From Clostridia bacterium (GTDB lineage: Bacteria; Bacillota; Clostridia; Christensenellales; UBA1242), in contig JAFTMY010000060.1 in assembly GCA_017452165.1 (NCBI GenBank), positions 1-35,808 of the forward strand: 35,808 nt of DNA. The letters are read 5' to 3'. Position numbers and translations under genes: made by a program. Shown one piece after another: positions 21,001-22,593 of the stretch. Under the pieces are notes generated by a model. It ran no database searches, was not told where the DNA came from, and saw nothing but the letters and a program-made list of their open reading frames with translations. How positions within the stretch are numbered: position 1 is the first letter of the stretch; each line of letters opens with the position of its first letter.

Positions 21001-22454
21001 ATGTATCTAATGTAATTCCTGCAAACTACGATTCTTCATCTAAATTTATCGGCAAGACTCTTACTAATGGTAAGACTCCTGCTCAAATTGCTACAGACAA
21101 GGAAATTGCTAAAGAGTTAAATAACTCACTCAACCTTGTAAGAAATCAAAGAAATATCTCATCATTTGATGCAGTTTATAGAAGACTTCTTCCACAAATT
21201 GCTGAACAATTTGATAGAAGATTCTCACTTGTATCTCTTGATGGTAAATCAGACAAGCAAAAATTCGATATTTTAGAAAAGTATTTGGCTAAGAAATTAA
21301 ATAGAGCAAATAACAAAGTTCAAAATAACAGTATGCTTGGAACTGGTGATGAACTCAAGAAATTCAATGGTATGTATATGAAGGCTAAGGAACTTAACTT
21401 AACCAATAGATCTAAGACAATGCAAGATGCTATTATGAATTCAGACGAAAGATATAAACAAATTATCGCTAAGTATGATAACGATAATTCAAGATACTTA
21501 ACTGAAAAACAAAATAGAGATAACTTACGTGCTGATCTTGAAAAGATTTCTAATATGCCTAGAAATTCATACACTAAGAAAGAAATGCAAAGAATTAATG
21601 TTCAAATCGCTGATTCGAATATTAAACTTAGAGTTCTTAAGTCTGCATTAGATAAGTCTAAGGCTATGAAAGAAACTTATGAAACATCATTTGCTGAAAC
21701 ACAAATCAAGGCTGCTAAGTTAAGAGAACAAGATGTTCGTGGATTTAACAGTGGCGATATTGGTTCAATCTTCGATGATTACGATATCTTCAAAGAAACA
21801 ATGGGCAGTGATGGTAAGGTTGTAAGACATAGAATTGACCCACGCTCAATGCAAGCGAAAGAAATTGCTTACAGACATAAGAAGTTTATGAACGATTATG
21901 AGATTAGAATGCATAGAATTAGATGGATTTTAAGAAAACATAGAAAGATTGACGAAGACTTTGCAAGAGAATTTGAAAGAATTTACAGAGGCAAAGATGT
22001 TAAATTCGGCGACAGTCTTAACAACCTTAAACTCCTTATGGATGCAATGGATAGAAAGATTGAAGATCTTGAAAAGAATGGTGGTAAGAGTGGTTCATAC
22101 AGTGGTGGTGGAACTTCTAGATTAGAATCAAAACTTAATTATGAAACTAGAAATATTAAACAAAAATTATATGAAGACACTCAAAACACTAGAAGAGAGT
22201 TTAGAGATGAACTCAGAACAGAAAGGGCTAAACTTAACAATATGAAAACTCAACTAGTTGAACAAATGAATAGAGAAAACATTAAGTTTGAAAGAAAACT
22301 TATTGACATTGGAACAGATGTAGATGTTGCAAAAATGAAGAGTATAAACACTCCTAATCAAGCAAAACCTAAATCTAAAAAACCACTTGATGAAGTAGAT
22401 ACTGTTAAATTTAGAGACCAACCACATGTGAGAATTGAAGTAGAAGATGAATAA
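3..22454 (+). CDS. Giant VirB6/TrbL-like conjugation membrane protein, partial at 5' end (at least 7,483 aa)
   Basis: The frame is open from base 3 to a TAA at 22452-22454. The first ATG in view (192) lies inside a membrane segment and has no ribosome binding site, so the real start is upstream of the window. Bases 192-590 encode about four membrane helices. The second is followed by AVASTIPLDEG and then KVLSTYGIILGINVFF, which I recognise as the hallmark of VirB6/TrbL-like conjugation proteins of Gram-positive ICEs (several hundred to about 1,000 aa normally). About 7,280 residues follow the last helix: an Ala/Gly/Gln linker (834-1430), a two-copy domain, long arrays of diverged helical repeats (3.3-16.5 kb), a short Pro/Ala linker (about 16570-16600), a four-copy repeat (18.5-19.4 kb) and a basic non-repeated C-terminus (19.7-22.45 kb). 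I find one Cys (231-233) and only six Trp. There is no signal peptide in view and no LPXTG-like sorting signal at the C-terminus. The VirB4 gene follows 139 bases later. Family placement is good; the function of the tail is unknown. Confidence 0.85.
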   Translation, partial: EIHIFKESFFRFNLRLGLLNLDRSSRFKTTLKINKGINYDYFFAKETGIDLSTFYVPSKVSYPMIFLGSIIIIKTLCTAIWGVVKRFYEVTLYFLAMPAVASTIPLDEGQNFQRAIQKPLIEKVLSTYGIILGINVFFVLLTPIKSLSQVFTDEDIATSGMYFLTHLFKFIDADFLNSIVYILFMLVAFTMIDTLPGVVTQIVTGNASEDLVKKGDETKKAAGKAAMTGINAISGNTAMKAAGGVANWAKNTPVGKLAAWGKNKREEAKNKAKEGFNEGLNGSGENGNGEGGENVSSKQGDETQTENQTSTTENANSEQEQSAEEEVKSKVDEITGGPENAGSTAGAVAGAPIENAAEGSIAQNLNETVEAIDDSSEESIEQQYNNSSKENENLESFAGSEAGGAAATANTVKAMAEQQGSAGAAAVAGVVGSIANAQAEDKTKAPKAEDVSAAINAQAGEAGENGEAAQAPVSTEDKFNAIMKSDMKQDEKDAISQQLKDENGNDLQGEELEKAKENIVNGFEFTAQTDKNGDISELSFQKKGEDGQATGESHKVTDKDAVKAVSDSAKQNVQDKAQGKKLEEVINGKNNNGKGGLMAQVSDETKLEAIRSTLGSDEEKAAFDKQFVGADGKKLEGDALQKAQKKALKGYQVTGSVNEDNGQFELAVAKLDEKGNAGEKKTVTDENVTKRASNDILKSDKVTDTQISEAVKNNDTVKNEVEKTAGNNMALAVDKELTGNLKDSIANFVKSSDANENAEAAAVNGEAILATLQATDAGRQILTNVIGNIPGASMEDLKDPEKRGALLVALHQKSQNDENPNSAFNLYMKGHEGDYNNNIAEKAKEAALEGNFTVTKWDLVKDDETRQKIIEEKQKEKAQDSAPSILDNATEEEKQQIIGNTVKNVLQDGAVQGTDFAKNLEYRVFHQSIEDGELENLSTEQLQALSGNKNITSVDQLSKKEMARIGFMKKKFGLDKLTDFNVEENKEQLEEFKADFEDDSKRAEVMSSYTNTEIAEAVGRSSMMTKIIDGMASKDETLALSEEAKNEIDTRLGPNATAEERKQAYRQSLNASAALKQDELDTDKEVHDASVEESKEMLERNSDSLFVAFGKSSFNLADDADGTLKQTKINEAAMAFFGITKENADSELEKLVNDEENGLSQEVVDTLKKNGMDSQTILLNYNKARTIGEINGETSGTDLVNAINDMEEHGAEYSSQVIDKISEYALSGDATSDDIANYNKAKEILLGKDNLNETDRAKLIENVATNGQLAITEDQKQQYVYEEIVAKKAPEILNAVKRSEFMKGKTDIAVTEQDELESAKANADFVAAFEKTGINIGDASPEKVKEFYDEYKKNSKNQNVVKKINEDAKLRHLLMDENPNLTHSQISSMSSLEKNTMLDRIVAQDADFNAQFDAQDPESAKKVAGMVDTFLKNPENSKYNDIVSKFMGNVTYEVVSDYFEIDKVSQEEKSAAVKQELREDEGLMAEVKKEKREKAKEKIQVSTDDLIEKAGNDEAFKQEFEKATGKKFEAASKDELETFLNSDAGKTFKDTYTEERKNEMTSDIENQEVTDDDINAYLKDHDDVKRSLETRAKAKKTIGKKAKEETANADEMMEVLEVTDGEAVTEAKEAVAREKKVISEISEKSGVSVEAEELGAVRNEVIKNDKYFLGYMRRNNTKVDVASLNEEELNKYYEAFSAAKPDNAKAIEERSAKIAHISKVQGTDVADLQNMSNSELDELQVKSAKIEYIAAQRGEDLTPENLQKIAKETENLDQVFSDAVKADDAITVSEEEIAAVKNKDVVSHIVQTGAIPKNMMEEVTSLAVESRNAKAAIKGELNSNSKAGKELKVFKELEQENYNKYLQENGLEDNDESLAKFYISQKIGNSEEFQKNTKLAQELVDNQENVESFLTASGKKGDKKYKQFLAQNGLADSKVAQLRFYQAENLSKDGILDEAGKLAAVKKGQILGKEIDSFAKLNADEFAEFAKRKENKDLDSDLVKVRFYEQAQAKANQEPQNRKERKEKEEAQQKLNDARALAEIKSGKTKLGAQITAFAGNEENKEDYEKFAKKYKKAHGEDVDEDAIKLAFYNKNKKEFNKQKAAGKFDGLAQTMSYEQVQEQELQSRGRKSINNMFGKGLTLSRRMSADELIISDSEILSTLGGEVGENVSKLNGGRELDSEENKRFRSESLVAKNKDAQFMAFAKYSDNSQENLDEVVKAYAGITPENAKQLMNDQLGALQSDEQRQQLVAAGFTTPEQIMVAYNKLKLAGDLKDSDTLGTKIEKIIALSNDDTNATATEKALNKMNVLATGEGATEDDKRRYAAAQEAVSTMLNSSESGVTLADLQDVGSAGTTALNSEQANALKVQIARNADETAGAVITNADGESVVDVIARREVEKELETTKGKHSFANELRKNKQLQDALGGDINTKTDDELVEYFNTTFAEENKSDAARIKNDFIGKKAEKLKDKVTDKQIVDFLNNPEEAGKFAKRVNKVVDNMSYEEASERLGIQNGKNSEELVQQSKEKLVADTNAQLTAYTNGEMSKKAVDNAMLAYAGVTGDVTAEAKVKELVESGEMSKHDMKKLHKNLSYEEILVSYEKAKLSGKLDDKTKSKDIVSAITSSVNDAETDKKALQQMQEKAAKGENSDKYAAARDALLGSLSLEEKSNLITKVSTNGTETLTERQQDELITSLGKENKDVYDAAKRHKMVNAVKDVSDEELVSSIANNDAVKAAYDKEHGAGSFDKAISKGHNKDILKFYNNEFKKDENNKAQVEDIEFKARAQKILGPDINVHALSDDRLNNELDRVVAKNEANNKNVYALNDADILSTVKHSRNAGLLTRLTNEANDLTYAEIDDRIKVSENSLPAPSELSDSIKEDESDKLTVAIARKEEAIVNTAKRNKLVGNTLVRNQDVEKAARANAQFIAAYEAENGVGSIANATEQQIDDFYTVNFLAKDENKDAVAQIEYRAKAQKLLGNTVDVNSLSDTELNTKLDEVVKNKGVNVSANEIKAVADSDEFKDVIANKKNEISSVDAAVMLVDEVAEEKQENRQASIEAAAGNKNAQFLAYTNSNMINHNAVNNMVKAYADITSNEEAAKSLGEINKLKSKDLDNLQKKYSSADIMVAYEKAKLLGKVDDKTRSGDIVKAIEETMNDESVDSKVLQAIYEKGTGENAEQEDKLAYMKARKVMDSTLTQDQKVELVKTAAESGITALAGSQQDALKVSLAKEDEEVMAQAKREKLLAETKVSDTRLAEVALETNDEFKNYLKQNHNITAMDYEYADLGYYYKQFAAKNKGSKTVSEVEYNAKLQKVIGGNVGEMSLSRINEELDKKVEKKGIEVNDADVLKTVNDARNANLVSDLNKKANTLSYAEVSERLGIDNTEAETIITPEEVAEFEVFMDKSNEYNAYSNSTIIDNDVTNKVVEEFAGINDQKVRDINNTLVENNVNIAELNMSEKEAAVAYEKARISGTINKKSTAEEIKTAMLESNTEEANRTVLHAIQAKATKRNATKADKEAFERAKDTLSSTLDNTQKAELVNQFKSDATITLSDAEMDARTIEIAKKDAEIVNEAKQNKVLSDTTFAERVAAAKQNKAVYREFELAGYEDIGNNFELFYKDYEQNNGELVNEVALAVASAKEEKAIRVQETAKAAKANDTFVTEFNALKGAGAIDNASDEEINKFYNEVFATNTASTVEKLDEVSGKKAQGAMLLDTIRHSSKFMEAFRQTNGNANSDREVLKFYRDLKSKNSEIAGDINAKFTKKLEDKKVETLVNDEVFKANYESATGKKLTSNTSNGEVMAYYNNHFNADKKKDVKAIANQTNEQVEDITSNVDKLVEFKESQGEEIKVSNKDILETVNNNAKFRNDIDNQIAEDIKQEKTDNIGIVSEVVKEAVVYSTSGKTEVFTDKDSEFVAYSNSSLLDSKVTDDIVRAYSEIDNDKVMAIKQTLVDKNVNISELADDGFYDSKIAVAYEKARITGQITDDSTAEDISKAILASGSKENNRQVLQAMKTLGTAENATEANVQAFDRAKAVLDSKLNTTQKSELVKDFELDARVTLTDAEKGNKTKEEVYYEKRGGIDFVESKSSAESQAIIDEIKRQDDAAKASENAYVEGANSNGEKNTISDATAIATVRNNPELLRRAKEEIARRRGIKLYDTAIETIGEVDVTEDEIIDTAIEDPTVIAGIHRRRIRNINDNDRISEVRNNDAVLGLIRTSMAEDDFNRDLNNARRTNAQIDKYDENHQLINTGIVGAISDYQTNVDGLQLKGYRNKQEYITRFTEAGLDKETAEAVINGTKSVTELTGTEEQKAQYTALFESYKDADDRKLYEDDLRKTGLDDNTIKELLDGTKTIYDVEGYTATQENLMTSYHVDDSREKLRKKVLNNLKGKVDLETATNITNKYLDDGNDTELQKYLDRSTRDELRADYNNYSTTAQTFNGKKTNELNRLKTNLETDLADFDDYIDNDTVAKLDDGQRSVLRELVGDAKYADYEGRTPIVDPSKKVDIDSMIANRDQIIADKAKKISKKKIKDDYILTYLTVDNKANKMVHDAIKARKKEEPIDREEVKAYLKSHKDVKDNIVTDLRKAKEDDAQRETRLEQLGISEEDVIANARNNPEILKKIRAERGEESIYTLARNDAGIMDSIVASKQQEENDRVQEINNAERAKVQEHNDVVDSQVSAAEADLNAALSHNTSVNIQVAEAEENNHRINTQIAETQAHNASVDAELAQAQANNATINAQVANAETINAGVDAELAQAQANNADVDRQLEDAQINNAIVRDNIENKANFDSKVTTSLETYSKATQGLELLKGEDNKSAKENQKTYLSKLIAIGVKEPNKIKAILKNPNDEKAYEGMSEEQKNIAKNIALSYNVDNSREQLRERLISKLGAGSENIADKFINSGNVNDLGDIGEGLKKEFIESRNTYVNNLNNFNDVEKEKRAESGLTKVIEDNKTLVDEQTANIFKTEKEQEVFKQIIGQRVSDYSGIKYDAGNIVDEEEISKRRINEEEISKKRVDVEELKKGLIDESAIAAKYKDVDALKEGLVDVDEIKKGLISEEEITKKQTNIEELKQQYKQPELIKARKFKASDVTNNDIDAYLHKEENAEEFKRLKKEAKGGEITDGEIEKYLDSNPEMKAVVERDAIRKKEQFIVGFYQERYEVSDEDIYNDVANEETSANAGLVEKIKRQRVTNDEVDKSMIAAVKADEGLLEEVRKDVLAGENAEHEKEYQDEVRRAQEHNKQIDKDANNKKEIDSHISKSFATYQRNIDSLSGQENFINNNTEALKNSIFAKAKEQNLSDDEATKLAETFIASGDKELLKNNNISNEDIENFSRDQRLIDVSSKQLTSAKKKYKDQLKNDISSKQELNAYIDKNSFAKLLSDDNVNKAENEAILNEIYGKDTVDSYKSAEFKLDDKIDVNTISKKHSYYVDESKVDDAAIRNYLNKNQDKKAQLETTVTASIMQGKLTADEVKTYLENNVDERRVARENIKARKEAEEFGSTRRFETQEFEQEVQEEAAPAPQRNSREQLISNIKARIAKKKFVDTVYASEGSLISVEQIQNHMANSEGSAKNAMALVDRIVGGSGNADDITLADISPQKFNSNTRAKLLEQARANNVTLTDDELKQTENDAINTFVMNKYGKDINAELSREMMAQQAAFESGTYYKAKSKQEIINEYAGKLSSSEKFKVTSEARDNAIVSKYVDDNETALLSVQDEVKTDALVEKKKQMAMGVDGYDKIIADMARGNKREYQKITSEFKKTHLGMEFSELDITEQNKYLAKKYGNQVSDDLVQNKYLEDLVNKGIITSYDGNPNNTIKNANGEIDTEAFKALKVQLASEKGNMSIEAFLTSGKADKFLADTNKRSYIESLANKNDGSLERKVISNMDNQVFNSMQRKISTDNTEALNNVFEEEKKLIIADKVEERMESNKINPMTVIPDESKMDEKQLREFNITKIMLGNQIRENTNPEILKNILSNSTLSFEDQVLRDMAKAQNIDISKFEIDGKINKQLLLDEIDSSTVNNYFNNNIEMKDKMLSIGAGDLTKTLNKNQIQIKNIEALNNNEDLRNEVILNQLGNKYSSVKQQEALILRHMKSTKSLSSAEKSDIERDVRRQLKGELIAELRKQDKSLALANKSDADLASSISDEELDNFIKSKNVSDNELVKTALSADEITNITEKVRANKNNQGKDATEINNLINQKMQEAANVKIAESMGIDTTGKDNNAISQEIAKYKADNKLTNGQIAQQVQVFNRQKNLVTQKLAQEHNMYESITNNEIYGDNNNVINNFLISENDKTVLKSQIEQENPGKTKAQINSIYNKELNLMATEKMATAMGIKVGRKDNESREAYAQRLQAEVTSKNKNSTEEQKNAYSQKLQEMANVEIASKLGLFTNKKTLTKQELNNALISQTRRKEIENQVKTENFGKSDEEITTLVNQRIETEANEKIASVYNVNGGMKNVDAKQLERSVVKTAKNDKDRLMLRIAKEEYLDKDGNIREDKKDEIATVTEKIKDTNSIPGFRENLYTQVKRDISYTSKMSDDQMKQFLETQDIMKSEDLGIENAAKNMSESINQFFAGVREGITEGVPRGFQNVLFKVTKRTPNNSVSYNNWNSTIQRQIAEVKRGQGAYKDLTAQERQGKIDELKEKLIYNGSNKPVNYNTMTAEEKRQFKVNQTKLKVEAMKTKSYSYLKNHQAKIDGTKNAGRKAFMDNFGYAFGFSGKLASQGVKEQHKKDLSVMKAKISEYNAIKNVTDFSDPAKFKAMARKFLGETSATDRIIEIGSAANVSAADRVKMIEEAMAKKYKAASRRVARDNGVSKKTFLEERGIGNTVVRYKDASKRYTALKSNINTHIPIPGLNAAINGAVYGVRRAIVASYDSQDRKNNGKVNKATKFLYDRVYGRRSEDGKINAQTSKNILAINVSKIEELNRTFKGTSSEYSAKVKEILGPVAAAKVYGKKFKLYNEGSAVAIQKRGVMQTLEGLIGKEEKRIRYVSNVIPANYDSSSKFIGKTLTNGKTPAQIATDKEIAKELNNSLNLVRNQRNISSFDAVYRRLLPQIAEQFDRRFSLVSLDGKSDKQKFDILEKYLAKKLNRANNKVQNNSMLGTGDELKKFNGMYMKAKELNLTNRSKTMQDAIMNSDERYKQIIAKYDNDNSRYLTEKQNRDNLRADLEKISNMPRNSYTKKEMQRINVQIADSNIKLRVLKSALDKSKAMKETYETSFAETQIKAAKLREQDVRGFNSGDIGSIFDDYDIFKETMGSDGKVVRHRIDPRSMQAKEIAYRHKKFMNDYEIRMHRIRWILRKHRKIDEDFAREFERIYRGKDVKFGDSLNNLKLLMDAMDRKIEDLEKNGGKSGSYSGGGTSRLESKLNYETRNIKQKLYEDTQNTRREFRDELRTERAKLNNMKTQLVEQMNRENIKFERKLIDIGTDVDVAKMKSINTPNQAKPKSKKPLDEVDTVKFRDQPHVRIEVEDE
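192..590 (+). other. C-terminal membrane bundle of the first giant protein
   Basis: There are four hydrophobic stretches, at about 195-255, 265-310, 373-435 and 529-590. The segment between the second and third carries the PLDEG sequence typical of VirB6-like proteins of Gram-positive conjugation systems. The first residues after the bundle are rich in Lys with Gly/Ala (about 630-830). By the positive-inside rule this puts the long tail in the cytoplasm. Topology is inferred, not shown. Confidence 0.75.
834..1430 (+). repeat. Low-complexity Gly/Asn/Glu, Gln/Thr and Ala/Gly linker inside the first giant protein
   Basis: The translated residues move from Gly/Asn/Glu (NGSGENGNGEGG) through Gln/Thr/Glu/Ser-rich sequence to two Ala/Gly-rich patches near 1021-1075 and 1200-1430. 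It joins the membrane part to the repeat arrays and is probably disordered. Confidence 0.7.
1419..2105 (+). repeat. Two-copy tandem domain repeat, period about 384 bp
   Basis: Copy 1 begins at 1419 (VSTEDKFNAIM) and copy 2 at 1803 (VSDETKLEAIR), 128 codons apart. Matching positions include the DEKDA/DEEKA patch, GNDLQGEELEKA versus GKKLEGDALQKA, a Gly-aromatic-x-x-Thr strand, an Asn-Gly turn, and a closing VTDKD/VTDEN. The strand-turn-strand pattern suggests some beta structure, unlike the rest of the tail. Identity is modest at the DNA level, so this is an old duplication. Confidence 0.75.
5500..6310 (+). repeat. Four short repeats ending in an (R/K/A)FY motif, between R1 copies 1 and 2
   Basis: The units share an aromatic-Leu or Phe-Ala/Gln core, a short Asn/Asp-rich turn and a closing FY pair: KYLQENGLED...KFYISQK, QFLAQNGLAD...RFYQAEN, EFAKRKENKD...RFYEQAQ and KFAKKYKKAH...AFYNKNK. 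They begin near 5577, 5764, 5946 and 6196. The third and fourth are preceded by related Lys-Gly-x-x-Leu-Gly segments. A run of Lys/Arg/Glu near 6046-6090 breaks the array. Confidence 0.65.
10780..11590 (+). repeat. Four tandem copies of the 60-residue FY hairpin sub-unit inside R1 copy 5
   Basis: Units begin near 10795, 10976, 11165 and 11334, a period of about 180 bp. Each has the pattern Phe-x-x-x-(Phe/Tyr), then a Gly or Asn turn, then Glu-(Ile/Val/Leu)-x-x-(Phe/Tyr)-(Phe/Tyr) as in EEINKFYNEVF, REVLKFYRDL and GEVMAYYNNHF. The same sub-unit occurs once or twice in other R1 copies (near 3966, 8230, 8780 and 9800) and in degenerate form near 4540 and 4998. Copy 5 therefore seems to have expanded it. 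Confidence 0.65.
14028..14384 (+). repeat. 42-bp (14-residue) coiled-coil tandem repeat inside R2 copy 1
   Basis: Seven consecutive 14-residue units start at 14091, 14133, 14175, 14217, 14259, 14301 and 14343, each opening HN, NN or IN. Examples are HNASVDAELAQAQA and NNATINAQVANAET. A related 21-residue unit precedes them at 14028. Fourteen residues equal two heptads with Val/Ile/Leu/Ala at core spacing, so a coiled coil is expected. A 40-base stretch at 14185-14224 recurs exactly at 14269-14308, 84 bases (two units) away, so at least part of the array is recent. R2 copy 2 has only about one unit here (EHNKQIDKDANN, near 15733). Confidence 0.9.
15000..15245 (+). repeat. 30-bp (10-residue) tandem repeat inside R2 copy 2
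   Basis: About eight units follow the pattern (Val/Ile)-Asp/Asn-x-Glu-Glu-(Ile/Leu)-x-Lys-(Lys/Gly)-x, for example INEEEISKKR, VDVEELKKGL and VDVDEIKKGL, with one longer and one shorter unit in the middle. The 19 bases at 15012-15030 recur exactly at 15042-15060. R2 copies 1 and 3 have only about one or two loosely similar segments at the matching place. Confidence 0.85.
18540..19390 (+). repeat. R3: four copies of an EAN-K-IA repeat
   Basis: Units near 18561, 18921, 19098 and 19261 share a Gly-Lys-x-x-x-Glu/Gln-Ile start, an (I/V)NQ-like segment and a strong close: AANVKIAESMGI, ATEKMATAMGI, MANVEIASKLGL and EANEKIASVYNV. They lie after the R2 array and before the basic C-terminal region. 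Spacing is about 360, 180 and 165 bp. Confidence 0.7.
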
Positions 22455-22492
22455 ATTTACTTTGATTTGTAACTAAATATTAAAAACAATAA

Positions 22493-22520
22493 ACTTTTGC
22501 CACTTTTTAGTGGCAAAAGT
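22493..22520 (+). terminator. Perfect 11-bp hairpin after the first giant gene; terminator or attenuator
   Basis: ACTTTTGCCAC (22493-22503) pairs perfectly with GTGGCAAAAGT (22510-22520) around a six-base TTTTTA loop, 38 bases after the TAA. An A-rich stretch lies before it. The sequence after it is T-rich but not a clean T-run (CCTTATTGTATTTG); an eight-T run comes only at 22539-22546. So it could end giant-gene transcription only partly, or protect the mRNA 3' end. Confidence 0.65.
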
Positions 22521-22531
22521 CCTTATTGTAT

Positions 22532-22560
22532 TTGCTAGTTTTTTTTATAAGTTATATACT
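22532..22560 (+). promoter_or_regulatory. Predicted sigma-70-type promoter for the VirB4 gene
   Basis: TTGCTA (22532-22537, 4/6 match to TTGACA) and TATACT (22555-22560, 5/6 match to TATAAT) are separated by exactly 17 bases, with an A/T-rich spacer. It lies just past the hairpin and about 34 bases before the start codon. In such AT-rich DNA chance matches are common, so this is supported mainly by its position. Confidence 0.45.
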
Positions 22561-22578
22561 ATATATATAGAAATATAT

Positions 22579-22584
22579 AAGGAG
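22579..22584 (+). promoter_or_regulatory. Ribosome binding site that fixes the VirB4 start
   Basis: AAGGAG ends nine bases before the ATG at 22594. The frame is open further upstream to an ATG at 22510, but that ATG overlaps the right arm of the hairpin and has no ribosome binding site. 22594 is therefore the start. Confidence 0.85.
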
Positions 22585-22593
22585 AGTTATATT

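Noticed and set aside
3..22454. Phage tape-measure protein
   Set aside because: Tape measures are long and helical, but the membrane bundle with the VirB6-like motif, the VirB4 neighbour and the lack of tail genes point to conjugation.
22510..22593. N-terminal extension of VirB4 from the ATG at 22510
   Set aside because: That ATG overlaps the right arm of the hairpin and has no ribosome binding site; 22594 has AAGGAG at the correct distance and begins a PrgI-like N-terminus.
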